Assembly: GCA_021229015.1 (NCBI GenBank) | Contig: CM037784.1 | Coordinates: forward strand, 67,549,013-67,613,012 | Length of the DNA: 64,000 nt | Direction of reading: 5' to 3' | Source of the DNA: Solen grandis | Lineage: Eukaryota; Mollusca; Bivalvia; Adapedonta; Solenidae | In this document: positions 1 through 12,286 of the stretch, piece by piece | Layout of the letters: each line of letters begins with the position of its first letter | How positions within the stretch are numbered: the stretch's first letter is position 1 | Position numbers and translations under genes: made by a program | Notes under the pieces: model-generated | Databases searched by the model: none | The model's input: the letters and a program-made list of their open reading frames with translations, nothing else | Told to the model about the DNA's origin: nothing

Positions 1-286
1 TGCGGTGCTCTTGTTTTATTTTCATCCTTCCGCTGTCTCATCATTTATAAAAAATTAATATTTTCATTCTGACTCACCATGTAGGAAAACAAATTCTTTT
101 TTCAACCTCAATATTTTCATTTGAATATCATATTTCCTTGGCAAAAAATATGTAACTATATATTTATATCATAATCAGTAATCATAGGTTATAAATTTAT
201 TATCAGGTTTTGAACAAAAATCCTGATAATTAGAAAGGGGTACATTGTTGAGCAGACGGACAACAAACATTTCAAACATGATTTTT
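1..286. other. No feature seen
   Basis: AT-rich sequence with no open frame, repeat or splice-like exon that I recognise. It could be intron or intergenic DNA upstream of the visible FUT8 exons. Confidence 0.4.
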
Positions 287-1761
287 AGCTCGACTATTCG
301 AAGAATATGAGAGCTATTGTAGTCAACCTGGCTTTGGCGTTGGCGTTGCAGCTTTTGGTTAAAGTTTTGCGTGCAAGTTACTATCTACCTTATATCTCAA
401 TAACCGTTTTGGTATTGACTTGAAAGTTTATAAATATGTTCAGGGGCATCAGACAACCAAGGTAGATAACTCTTGCCTGAACTAAATATGAATTATGGCC
501 CCTTTTTAACTTATAAATTTTGGTTAAAGTTTTGCATGCAATAGAAAATTTGGTTAAAGTTTTGCGTGCAAGCTACTTTCTAGTTTGTATCTCAATAACC
601 ATTCATGGTATTGACTTGAAAGTTTATGAATATGGTCAGGGGCATCAGACAACCAAGGTAGATAACTCTTGACTGAACTAAATATGAATTATGGCCCCTT
701 TTTAACTTAGAAATTTTGGTTAAAGTTTTGCATGCAATACTTTCATGCTAATATCTCAGTATCCAGGCATGGGATTGATTTGAAACATCTTTAATATGTT
801 AAGGGGTATCATACTTTGATAACTCTTGAATATTTACAAATTATTGCCCCTTTTTAACTTAGAAATTTTGGTTAAAGTTTTGCATGCAAGGTACTTTCAT
901 GCTAATATCTCAGTATCCAGGCATGGGATTGATTTGAAACATCTTTAATATGTTAAGGGGTATCATACTTTCATGGTAGATAACTCTTGATAGAATATGT
1001 TACAAATTATGGCCCCTTTTTAACTTAGAAATTTTGGTTAAAGTTTTGCATGCAAGGTACTTTCTGCTAATATCTCAGTATCCAGGCATAGGATTGATTT
1101 GAAACATCTTTAATATATTTAGGGGTATCATACTTTCATGGTAGATAACTCTTAATGGAATATGTTACAAATTATTGCCCTTTTTAACTTAGAAATTTTG
1201 GTTAAAGTTTTGCATGCAAGTTACTTTCATGCTAATATCTCAGTATCCAGGCATGCAATTGATTTTAAACATCTTTAATATGTTTAGGGGTATCATACTA
1301 TAAAGGAAGATAACACATGATGGAATATATTCAAAATTATGAACCCCCTTTTACTTAGAATTTTAGTTAAATTTTTGCATGCAAGCTACTATTCAGCTTA
1401 TATCTCAGAAATTGCTTGTGGAATTGACTAAAAAGTTAAGGAGTGTCTTCAGGGGCATCAGAAAACTAAGGAGGATAACTTTTGGACTGAATTTTATTCA
1501 AATTATGGCCGTTTTCTAACTTGGATTTTTGGTTAAAGTTTTGCATGCACAGTGTTATTGTGCTTATGTCTCATTAACTAGGCATGGGATTGATTTTAGA
1601 CATCATAAAAATATTAAGGGGTATCGGACTATCAAGGTATATTATTTTTGACTATTTATATGTACAGGGTATGTGAAGGGCAAGAAGTTAAATAGATTTC
1701 ATTTGATTTACCAACAAGCATTTTGAATAGTCGAGCGTGCTGTCCTCTGACAGCTCTTGTT
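287..1761 (+). mobile_element. HINE-like repeat family A, copy 1
   Basis: The element begins after a T-run with AGCTCGACTATTCG and ends with GAATAGTCGAG, an inverted copy of the start. A perfect small hairpin follows (GCTGTC, loop CTCT, GACAGC), then TCTTGTT. Between the ends are about eight degenerate tandem units of 150-170 bp. Each unit contains versions of 'TTATGGCCCCTTTTTAACTTAG', split here as TTATGGCCCC followed by TTTTTAACTTAG, and of 'GGTTAAAGTTTTGCATGCAA'. No protein is encoded. The layout (subterminal inverted arm, tandem core, 3' hairpin) matches non-autonomous Helentron-type elements. That assignment is an inference; the repeat boundaries are seen directly and agree with two other copies in the window. 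Confidence 0.85.
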
Positions 1762-2689
1762 TTTGTTAGAATTGAACTATAGATACCTTATGGAAAGAGG
1801 AAGATTGGTCACTGTTACTTAAGATGGATTTTTCATTTCCATGAAATTAATTCTTTTAAGTGTGGGGTATTACAATCATTATTTAATAGATTTAGATACC
1901 TTACTGGAAGAGATGATAAGATTTTGATTGATTTTCAGGTCATTAGGGTCAAGGTCACTGTAAACACTTGTAAGAATTATAAACATACAATGTAAGTGTT
2001 TGGGTGACAAGGATCTTTTATTATGTCAATATGTGTAATGTCATATGTTTGCTTCTACCTCAGGGCTGGAAATAGTCTCCGGTTGCCTAATAGGGGCGAC
2101 CCTTGAAAACCTGATTTCAGGTCATTTAATCATTTGACATGTTTCTTGTTTATATATATTTTTATTGATCTCATGTTTTCTTCTTACTGATTTATTCCCA
2201 CTCTTCAAAAAAAAAAAAAAAAGAGAGATATACAAAATAACAAAAAAAACATAAAAAAATAGGATTCTGATTCTTAATGTCTACTTTCATCATATATTAA
2301 ATGTTTTTTTTTTTTTTTTTTTTTTTTAAAACTCCATTGTTAGTTATTTACAGGAACTTCTGTTGTCATATTAATCCAAAACCTGGGTTCATAAAACAAA
2401 AGAAAAGCTGTTCCAGCATATTGAACCTGGAAGAAATGTTTTCAAGGCTGAATTTGAAATTATAATTTAATTTTATTGTGTTTATTGTCGGAATTCTGAA
2501 TAACAAGCATGATTTATTGTGATCTCTGCTACTCATGTTTCATGCCTTCTCAGAGATGATATCTGAGGTTGATGTTCTAGAATCTCTATTAAAAGATCCC
2601 AATCTTTTATTATTATTATTTTATTTTATTTGCCATTTGTCAAAACATTTGCATTTATTATTTTTTATGCTCTGCAAAAGGAGTCGCTT
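1762..2689. other. No gene; A and T homopolymer tracts
   Basis: Contains an A-run near 2208-2222 and a T-run near 2307-2327. No exon or intact element is recognised. Short stretches resemble decayed repeat core ('aggtcattagggtcaaggtcac'). Confidence 0.4.
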
Positions 2690-2970
2690 TGTCCATCTAT
2701 CAGTCCCGTTCATCTGTCCATCCAGCCATCTTAATTTTGTAGGCAGATAGATCAAAATGAAAAGAAGTGCAATGTACAAGAACCATAACTCTGTTTTGAA
2801 TAATTTAGGAGTTATTGCCCTTTGTTATTTTGTCCAGAGCATAACAGAAAAACTATAAGTGGTATCAAAGTGAAACTTCATAGGTAGATACATCTCATTT
2901 AGGAGAAGTGCAGTGTACAAGAACTTTAACTCAATTTTGCCTAATTTAAAAGTTATTGCCCTTTATTATT
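2690..2970 (+). repeat. Family H core fragment (two units)
   Basis: About two units containing 'AGAAGTGCAATGTACAAGAA' and 'AGTTATTGCCCTTTGTTATT'. The same core occurs at 18720-18960. The stretch is interrupted at 2971, where family A copy 2 begins exactly after the T-rich TTATTATT, so A inserted into an older H element. Confidence 0.65.
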
Positions 2971-4281
2971 AGCTCGACTATTCGTAGAATATGAGAGCTT
3001 TTGTAGTCACCCTGGCGTCGGCGTTGGCGTTGGCGTTGCAGCTTTTGGTTAAAGTTTTGCGTGCAAGTTACTATCAACCTTATATCTCAATAACCATTTA
3101 TGGTATTGACTTGAAAGTTTATAAATATGTTCAGGGGCATCAGACAACCAAGGTAGATAACTCTTGACTGAATTTAATATGAATTATGGCCCCTTTTTAA
3201 CTTTGAAATTTTGGTTAAAGTTTTGCATGCAATAGAAAATTTGGTTAAAGTTTTGCGTGCAAGCTACTTTCTAGTTTGTATCTTAATAACCATTCATGGT
3301 ATTGACTTGAAAGTTTACAAATATGTTCAGGGGTATCAGACAACCAAGTTAGATAACTCTTGATGGAATATATTACAAATTATGGCCCCTTTTTAACTTA
3401 GAAATTTTGGTTAAAGTTTTGCATGCAAGATACTCTCATGCTTATATCTCAGTATCAAGCATGCGATTGATTTGAAACATCTTTAATATGTCTAGGGGTA
3501 TCATATTTTCATGGTAGATAACTCTTGATAGAATTTGTTACAAATTATTGCCCCTTTTTAACTTAGAAATTTTGGTTAAAGTTTTGCATGCAAGGTACTT
3601 TCATGCTAATATCTCAGTATCCAGGCATGGGATTGATTTGAAACATCTTTAATACGTTAAGGGGTATCATGCTTTCATGGTAGATAACTTTTGATGGAAT
3701 ATATTAAAAGTTATGGCCCCTTTTTTAACTTAGAAATTTTGGTTAAAGTTTTGCATGCAATGTACTTTTATGCTAATATCTCAGTATCCAGGTATGGGAT
3801 TGATTTGAGACATCTTTAATATGCTTAGGAGTATCATACTACAAAGGAAGATAACACTTGATGGAATAAATTAAAAATTATGACCCCCTTTTAACTTAGA
3901 ATTATGGTTAAATTTTTGCATTCAAGCTACTATCCAGCTTATATCTAAGAAATTGCTTGTGGAATTGACTAGAAAGTTAAGGTGTGTCTTCAAGGGCATC
4001 AGAAAACAGGAGGATAACTTTTGGACTGATGCAAATTATGGCCCTTTTCTAACATGGATTTTTGGTTTAAGTTTTGCATGCACAGTGTTTTTGTGCTTAT
4101 GTCTCAGTAACTAGGCATGGGATTGATTTTAGACATCATAAATATATTAAGGGGTATCAGACTATCAAGGTATATCATTTTTTACTATTACTATGAAGGG
4201 CAAGAATTGAAATAGATTTCATTTGATTTACCAACAAGCATTTTGAATAGTCGAGCGTGCTGTCCTCTGACAGCTCTTGTT
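2971..4281 (+). mobile_element. HINE-like repeat family A, copy 2
   Basis: Same ends as the copy at 287-1761: AGCTCGACTATTCG at the start; GAATAGTCGAG, the GCTGTC/GACAGC hairpin and CTCTTGTT at the end. It has one or two fewer core units. Its terminal T-run is directly followed by the head of a family B element at 4285, so the two elements lie head-to-tail with no spacer. Confidence 0.85.
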
Positions 4282-4284
4282 TTT

Positions 4285-6393
4285 AGCTCACCTGAGCACA
4301 AAGTGCTCAAGGTGAGCTTTTGTGATCGCCCGTTGTCCGTCGTCCATCGTCCGTGCGTCCGTGGGTCCGTGCGTCAGTGCGTCCGTGCGTGCGTCCGTCG
4401 TCAACTTTTCGTTCAAACGACTTCTCCTCCTAAACCACTGGATGGATTTTGACCAAACTTCACAGGAATCATCCTTATCATGACCTCTATCAAAGTTGTT
4501 CAAATTATTTTGATTGGATGAATAAGTAGGTCACAGGAGCTAAAAATAGATTTTTAAAATGCAATCTTAGAAAATCTTCTCCTGCAAAACTGTAAGGCCT
4601 AGAGCTTTAATAATTGGTATGTAGAATGGTCTTATGAACATCTACAAAAGTTGTTCAGATCATGACCCTGGGGTCAAAATTGGCCCCACCCCAGGGGTAA
4701 TTTTATTTACATAGGCTTATATAGGGAAAATTTAGAAAAATCTTCTTCTCCGAAACCATATGGCCTAGAGCTAAGATATTTGGCATGAAGCATTGTCTAG
4801 TGAATCTCTACCAAGTTTGTTCAAATCATGGCCCTGGGGTCAAAATTGGCCCCGCCCCGGGGGTCACTTTATTTAACATAGGCTTATATAGGGAAAATTT
4901 AGAAAAATCTTCTTCTCCGAAACCGTATAGCCTAGAGCTAAGATATTTGGCATGAAGCATTGTCTAGTGGATCTCTACCAAGATTGTTCAAATCATGGCC
5001 CTTGGGTCAAAATTGGCCCCGCCCTGAGGGTCACTTTATTTAACATAGGCTTATATAGGGAAAATTTAGAAAAATCTTCTTCTCCGAACCGTATGGCCTA
5101 GAGCTAAGATATTTGGCATGAAGCATTGTCTAGTGGATCTCTACCAAGATTGTTCAAATCATGGCCCTGGGGTCAAAATTGGCCCCGCCCCAGGGGTCAC
5201 TTTATTTAACATAGGCTTATATAGGGAAAATTTAGAAAAATCTTCTTCTCCGAAACCGTATGGCCTAGAGCTAAGATATTTGGCATGAAGCATTGTCTAG
5301 TGGATCTCTACCAAGATTGTTCAAATCATGACCCTGGGGTCAAAATTGGCCCCGCCCTGGGGGTCACTTTCTTTAACATAGGCTAATAATTGGAACAAAT
5401 CAAGAAAAATCGTCTTCTCCGAAACCGTATGGCCTAGAGCTAAGATATTTGGCATGAAGCATTGTCTAGTGGATCTCTACCAAGTTTGTTCAAATCATGG
5501 CCCTGGGGTCAAAATTGGCCCCGCCCTTGGTGTCACTTTCATTAACATAGGCGAAAATTGGAACAAATCAAGAAAAATCTTCTTCTCCGAAACCGTATGG
5601 CCTAGAGCTAAGATATTTGGCATGAAGCATTGTCTAGTGGATCTCTACCAAGTTTGTTCAAATCATGGCCCTGGGGTCAAAATTGGCCCCGCCCCGGGGG
5701 TCACTTTATTTAACATAGGCTTATATAGGGAAAACTTAGAAAAATCTTCTTCTCCGAAACCGTATGGCCTAGAGCTAAGATATTTGGCATGAAGCATTGT
5801 CTAGTGGATCTCTACCAAGATTGTTCAAATCATGGCCCTTGGGTCAAAATTGGCCCCGCCCTGGGGGTCACTTTATTTAACATAGGCTTATATAGGGAAA
5901 ATTTAGAAAAATCTTCTTCTCCGAACCGTATGGCCTAGAGCTAAGATATTTGGCATGAAGCATTGTCTAGTGGATCTCTACCAAGATTGTTCAAATCATG
6001 GCCCTGGGGTCAAAATTGGCCCCGCCCTTGGGGTCACTTTCTTTAACATAGGCTCATATTGGAACAAATCAAGAAAAATCTTCTTCTCTGGAACCATATG
6101 GCCTAGAGCTTAGATATTTGGCATGTAGCATTGTCTAGTGGATCTCTACCAAGTTTGTTCAAATTATGGCCGTGGGGTCAAAATTGGCCCCGCTCAGGGG
6201 GTTTCTTTCTTCAGCATAGGCTAATAAAGGAAAAAAATCTAGAAAATTTTCTTCTCTGAAATCATATGGCCGGAAGCTTTGATATTTGGCATGCAGCATT
6301 GTTACCTTGATCTTTAACGTATCTTTTGTAACTTTATGGTGGGACATTTTATCTTTACTCAGGTGAGCGGATTAGAGCCCTCTGGCTCTTGTT
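4285..6393 (+). mobile_element. HINE-like repeat family B, copy 1
   Basis: It starts with a long 5' hairpin (arm AGCTCACCTGAGCAC, then an inverted arm ending GGTGAGCT), followed by a CGTCCGTGCGTC-rich stretch. Next come about ten tandem units of roughly 165-170 bp with the marker 'GGGGTCAAAATTGGCCCC'. It ends with CAGGTGAGCG (inverted copy of the head arm), the hairpin AGAGCC-CTCT-GGCTCT and TGTT. Open frames across it (for example 5454-5792) only translate the tandem cores. Confidence 0.85.
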
Positions 6394-8615
6394 CATATTA
6401 AAATTTTATCCAGATCTCATACAGTATAATAGAGTACCCATCAAGTAACAAAGAGAAGTTCCAGGAGCATCCACCAGTTCTACCGGCACTTATTTTATTT
6501 ATCTTTAGAATTTTGGGTGTATTTTCTTTTTAAGACAGAATAGTTTTATCTTTTTAAGTTTGGTATAAGGTCTTATTAATGACCCTCTTAACCCTGTAAA
6601 CACTTATGGCTTTTCAGAATTATTGCCCTTGAATTAGTCAAAATTGCGCATTTTAGCTTTATCAGCAGTCTAAGTCAAACATTTTTTTGATCTTCACTAA
6701 ACTTGCTGTAAATGTATGTATAAAGGTATAAAATCTTGGTCATGTTCAATAAATAGCAAAATTGTCCTAGGCACTTGAGAGTTATGGCCCTTGAAAAAGC
6801 CAAAATTTACCTATTTAGGGGTCAGTAGTCCACCCCAAATCCTCAACTTTATTTATCTTTTGGTAATCAGTGCACTTCCTAGAAAAATGCTTCATTAACT
6901 TTGAAAAAATAAATCAATTCAGAATGGATATAATTAGTGCTGGTAAATAAATATTTCCCACATACATTATCATCCAAAAGTTTGTTTAGTATAGTCCACA
7001 GTGCAGCAGGAAATAACTTGTTAAAGTACAAAGGTGAAAAATATGTTACTCAGCTGCAATATTTTGCTTGCTTAATTATATATCCCCCCAACCCTTCTGG
7101 TAACTTTATGTGGGGCTATCTCTAACAAAGGCTGACATACTGTTCTTGTTTTTCTTTTTAATACAATAATTTTCTGTCAGGAGCATAGCTCTTCATGTTT
7201 AAAATATTTGGTACATATGTAAATGTCTTAAGGATGATTTGTCGTGAATAATAATTTCAGGGAACAGCCCTTTTCTTTCAAAGTTATCACCCTTTGGTAA
7301 AAAAAAATGTTACCTGCCGCATTATTCTTTTATAAGACTGATAATGAAGTGTCATAAACAAACATTTCTGGGCACAGAGTTATGGCCCTTTATTAAAGAA
7401 TCTTGTTATCTCCTAATGATTCCATGTCCTTAGCATAATGCTTTATATTTAAAATAGGCTGATGATTATTGATACATGCATCAGTGACTTTAAAACAATG
7501 AGTAGAGAACAAAGAGTTTGGGAACAGCCCATTCCTTTCAGAGTTACTGGCCTTGGTTCAAAAACTGTTGCATAGCATAAGTCTCTACATATTTATAGAC
7601 TGATGCTGTTAGGTACAGGTCTCAATGACTTTCAACGTTTTCTGGGAATGGCACTTTTCAGTAGGGTTTTGGCCCTAGTTAAAAAAAACTGTCTTATGAT
7701 TTTAAGATAGGCTGATGGGTTTGTGCTTCTGACATCAACAATTTCCCTTAAACAACATTAAATTTTGGTCTTATTGACTTGAAAATGTTGTGTTGGGAAC
7801 AAAAATCTATGAGAATGCATGGCCCTTTTCTTTATTACAGAGTTAAAATGCCTTTTTTAAAATGTTGCCATCAGTATTACTCTCCTCATATTTAAGAAAG
7901 GCATGAAAAAATTTTGATACCTGTACCAATATTGGCAAGAACTTTCTCACAGTTCTGCAACTTCACATGGTCCCACTATGCTCTTTCAAATTGTTGAAGG
8001 GGATACTAATTTTCCTTGAAAAAAAATAAAGTCAGAAAGTGTCTTTCATTTTTTATCATCTTAATAATTCTGCATCTTATATAGATATAGCGTGTTGTGT
8101 TGAGGTTTATTCAGATTTTGGTAATGTATATCAGTGCTTTCCATTCATTTCATTAATTGTTGGATGAAAGACATGGCAGAATACATTTGTGTTTCTGACT
8201 TTGGTCTTGAATAATGACTTTTTTGTGTGTCCTATATTGCATTATTGTTATCATATGAACATGGCTATTTAAATAGATGAGCTTTTCATCCCCAGTAGAC
8301 ACATATTGCTTTTAAGATCTTTTTCTGATGGATTTTTTTATTCCATCATCATATTTGTTAACATATTGCAGGTCCTCAGTCTGAATAGAATTTTGACTTT
8401 GGTTTCTGCTGAAATGGACTGGGGCAACCCTATCCCTAAGATTCACTTCACTTATGTTTTAATTTCACATTCTCCAAAAGAGATGGATTAGGAATAACAT
8501 TTTCGCATTTGCAACATTAACAGTGGACTCATTGTCTGCTCTATCTAGTTCTTTTGATGACTTAAATAATGCAAAATTTTCATTGGAAAAATAAATCATG
8601 AACATTATCTTTTTT
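6394..8615 (+). repeat. Degenerate tandem-core repeat DNA
   Basis: No gene is seen. The stretch repeatedly shows the motif found in the cores of the better preserved elements ('GAGTTATGGCCCTTGA' near 6776, 'AGTTATGGCCCTTTATTAAA' near 7379) at irregular spacing of about 150-250 bp. I read it as an old, decayed HINE-like array. A CTTGTTTTT like the family termini occurs near 7144. Confidence 0.45.
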
Positions 8616-9166
8616 AGCTCACCAGAGCATAACATGTTCAAGGTGAGCTATAAGAATCATCCTTCGTCCATTGTCGTTTGTCATGTGTCATCAAGAATTG
8701 CTTCAAATGACATCTCCACTGAAACCACTAAATAGAAATTGGTGAAACTTGGCAAATATCATCCTTGGGTGAATCTCCACAAAAGTTACTAAAATAAACT
8801 TAATCCATGTAGAACTCTGGTTGCCATGGCAGCCAACAGAATTTTACTTTAAAAACTTCAAAAATCTACTCCTCTGAAACCAATGGTCAGAATTTAATTT
8901 CCTTTGGCACAAGTGATCACCGCATAGTGCTCTACCATAATTGCTAAAATGAAGTTGATCACTTGAAAGATGAGGCCCCTTGGGGGTTGCCTAGTTTTCT
9001 TTTATAGCTTTATATAGCAAATTTTAAGAAAAATTTTCTCTATGAAGCCAATGGCCAGAATTTTATTTCATTTTGCACAAACGGTCACCTCATGACTGTC
9101 TACCATAATTGCTAAAATAAAATTGATCCCATGATAAACACAGCCTTCAGATGATTGACTACCACC

Positions 9167-11719
9167 CCGGTGTAACAGCCCAGATTTTCCCCCCAGTCAG
9201 TTTTTTCCCCGGGGAAAAACCTGACCAGTCAGTTTCTTCCCCAACAGCCCAGATTTTCCCCCCAGTCAGTTTTTTCCCCACCCAGTCAGTTTTTTCCCCC
9301 CTCTTTTTTAAATTTTTTTTTAAGGTTTCTGAGGTGGGGAAATTCTGGACTAGTCAGTTTTTTCCCCCCTGTCATTTAGATTGTATTGATGGTGGGGAAA
9401 TTCTTGACCAGTCAGTTTTTACCCCCATATCCTATATATTGTTCGTGATGTTGGGGAAATTCTGGACCAGTCAGTTTTTTCCCCCCTATCAAATATATTA
9501 TGCGTGATGGTGGGGAAATTTTGGCCTAGTCAGTTTTTTTCCCCCATGTCATTTAGATTGTATTGATGGTGGGGAAATTCTGGACCAGTCAGTTTCTTCC
9601 CCCCTATCCTATACAGTCCATTTACGATAATTCGAACAGTCTTCGAACTGATTGAAATGTTCGAAAAATCGTGTCATCCGAATTACCGTGTTTACCTACA
9701 AGTGGACAATTTGTGTATTTGTAAGAAATACACGTCGTGACAATTAGTTGGCTTATGATATACATGTATATAAACCCAATTATGTCCTATGTTTTATTTT
9801 ATTCTTCATAAAAATCATAAATCACATATAAAAGCACAAAATTGTCAATGATAAACAATTATTTACAAGCCTTATTTGTAGCCTGGGCCCTTCACTGAAT
9901 TACTTGGAAATTGAAAATTACCTATCCCGATTCAGCTATCCTCCTAGCTGACCTGGGCCCTTCAATGAATTACGCGAATAATAAATGGTAACTTTCAAAT
10001 GCATCTGTAAATCTACAAGTTGTTGTTATTGATGGCGTGATATTGCTCTTGCAGAGCATACGAAAAAAAGTAAAGTGAGGTTCGATCACTCATACTGATA
10101 TGTATAGATAAATAAAAAACAATCAATTTGTTAACACTCTTGACAATCAAGTGACACCTGTCAACGGTTTGCATCACCTTAAGTGAAATAACCGCCAACC
10201 AATTAGCTTTTGTACGTATAGGTGTGAAAAATACGCACGCGTGTAAATTACGATGACACAGCGTCCGAACTATTGTGTCATTGATCAACAACTTGATTGC
10301 TTGTTGGACCTGTAATAAAGTTCGAATTGCCGCATTTATCCGAGTAATTGTAAAACGAATTATTGCATTTATTTTATAATTATGAGATATATAGGAGAAC
10401 TTGACGGGACCGAGACATTTATTCGAATAATGCCGTCAAAACGAAAAATCACATTCCGAATTATCGTAAATGGACGGTATATTGTTTGTAATGTTGGGGA
10501 AATTCTGGACCAGTCAGTTTTTTCCCCCTATCCAATATATTGTGCATGATGGTGGGGAAATTCTGGCCTAGTCAGTTTTTTCCCCCGTCATTTAATGTTT
10601 GATGGTGGGAAATTCTGTACCAGTCAGTTTTTTCCCCCCTATCATTTAGATTGTATTGATGGTGGGGAAATTCTGGACCAGTCAGTTTTTTCCCCCCCTG
10701 TCATTTAGATTGACCTTGATAGTGGGGAAAGTCTTGACCAGTCAGTTTTTTCCCCCCTATCCAATATATTGTGCATGATGGTGGGGGAAATTCTGGCCTA
10801 GTCAGTTTCCCCCCCCCCCTGTCATTTACATTGTATTGATGGTGGGGAAATTCTGGACCAGTCAGTTTTTTCCCCCCTGTCATTTAGATTGTATTGATGG
10901 TGGGGAAATTCTTGACCAGTCAGTTTTTTCCCCCCTGTCATGTAGATTGAGCATGAAGTCAGGAAAATTTTGGACCAGTCAGTTTTTCCCCCCTATCCTA
11001 TATATTGTGCTTGATGGTGGGGAAATTCTGGCCTAGTCAGTTTTCCCCCCCCCTGTCATTTAGATTGTTCTTGATGGTGGGGAAATTCTTGACCAGTCAG
11101 TTTTTTCCCCCCTGTCATGTAGATTGAGCATGAAGTCAGGAAAATTTTGGACCAGTCAGTTTTCCCCCCCTATCCTATATATTGTGCTTGATGGTGGGGT
11201 CCAAATTTTCCGTTATTACATGACAGGGGGAAAAAAACTGACTGGTCAAGACTTTCCCCACCATCAAGAACAATCTAAATGACAGGGGGGAAAAAACTGA
11301 CTAGGCCAGAATTTCCCCACCATCAAGCACAATATATAGGATAGGGGGGAAAAAACTGACTGGTCCTGAATTTCCCCATCATCAATACAGTGTAAATGAC
11401 TGGGAGGAAAAAACTGACTAGGCCAGAATTTCCCCACCATCATGCACAATATATTAGATAGGGGGGAAAAAACTGACTGGTCCAGAATTTCCCCACCTCA
11501 GAAACCTTAAAAAATTTAAAAAAAAGAGGGGGGAAAAAACTGACTGGGTGGGGAAAAACCTGACTAGTCAGTTTCTTCCCCGGGGAAAAACTTGACTAGT
11601 CAGTTTCTTCCCCGGGGAAAAACCTGACCAGTCAGTTTCTTCCCAGGGGAAAAACTTGACCAGTTAGTTTTTTCCCCGGGGAAGAAACTGACTGGGGAAA
11701 AACCTGACTGTTACACCGG
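9167..11719. mobile_element. Inverted-repeat element built of ~59-bp hairpin units
   Basis: It is bounded by perfect 12-bp inverted termini, CCGGTGTAACAG at 9167-9178 and CTGTTACACCGG at 11708-11719. Inside are tandem units of about 59 bp, each with GGGGAAA, then CCAGTCAG, then TTTTCCCC, so each unit can fold on itself. Units run forward from about 9180 to 11205 (interrupted at 9614-10477) and backward from about 11205 to 11705, making one very large imperfect palindrome. No transposase is seen. The superfamily is not recognised. Confidence 0.7.
9614..10477. mobile_element. pogo/Tigger-like MITE with TA target duplication
   Basis: The inverted termini read CAGTCCATTTACGATAATTC on the left and, on the opposite strand, CCGTCCATTTACGATAATTC on the right (19 of 20 identical). 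TA flanks both ends (9612-9613 and 10478-10479). Removing the insert and one TA restores the 59-bp repeat unit. The 864-bp interior has no transposase. A CAGT start with TA duplication fits the Tc1/mariner/pogo group; the pogo/Tigger placement is inferred from similar termini elsewhere in the window. Confidence 0.8.
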
Positions 11720-12004
11720 TAACTTAAATTTTTTTTCTATCTGAAACTTGAATCTGGTTCCTGTTGCAAGTAGTAATATAAAGTGATTTGAATGGCTCTA
11801 TATATAAATAAGCTTATGAAATCTGGTGAGCGATCTAGGGCCACCATGGCCCTCTTGTTTAACTAGATGGACCCCTCATCTTTTAGTTACCCCCAAGTTA
11901 CAGCACACAATAGAAATACCAGATCAGACTAAAAGCATTTATAAGGCTACTTTTTGGCCCTGTCTATAGATTTTGTTCTGTGAAAATAACTTGAAGGTCA
12001 AATT

Positions 12005-12010
<6 letters not shown>

Positions 12011-12039
<29 letters not shown>
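12011..12039 (+). repeat. Poly(A) run upstream of FUT8 exon
   Basis: A run of 29 A residues ends 69 bp before a FUT8 splice acceptor. Simple-sequence tract; length is prone to assembly error. Confidence 0.8.
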
Positions 12040-12108
12040 CATTGGTTTGGAGTCCAATGTAGAACCATGTTTGATTGAATTTCATGTGTAATGATGAATA
12101 TATTGTAG

Positions 12109-12286
12109 GCAATGCCAGTGGTCCAAGTCTGGAGCATGAGGTGGCTAGGAGGAAAGTGGAGAGGGTGTCCACAGAGTTCTGGTTCTACATCCGGAGTGAA
12201 CTTGAGCGTCTGAAGGGCCAGACAACAGAGAGCCTCATCGTGAAGCAGATCAATCAGATCCTGGCCGACAGTGCCGACTACCAGAA
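12109..12286 (+). CDS. FUT8: FUT8 exon: stem region
   Basis: Acceptor TTGTAG, donor AA|GTAAGT. Begins with the last two bases of a split codon and encodes residues 1-58 of the visible protein, including [17 protein letters not shown], which matches the human helical stem (about residues 106-160). It reads into a stop just past the donor if unspliced. Confidence 0.92.

Larger units (their letters stand above)
8616..11859 (+). mobile_element. HINE-like family B, copy 2, split by insertion
   Basis: The head is AGCTCACCAGAGC with its hairpin partner near 8640. The tail is GGTGAGCG, the hairpin GGGCCACCATGGCCC and TCTTGTTT near 11840-11859. The family B interior runs to about 9166 and resumes at about 11720. 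Everything between is a separate element with its own inverted termini, so the host copy is only about 690 bp long. Confidence 0.75.

Noticed and set aside
5454..5792. 112-codon repeated open frame
   Set aside because: Translation of two family B cores; no protein family.
9151..11449. Several open frames rich in FFPP and GKFWTSQ
   Set aside because: All are translations of the 59-bp hairpin units on either strand.
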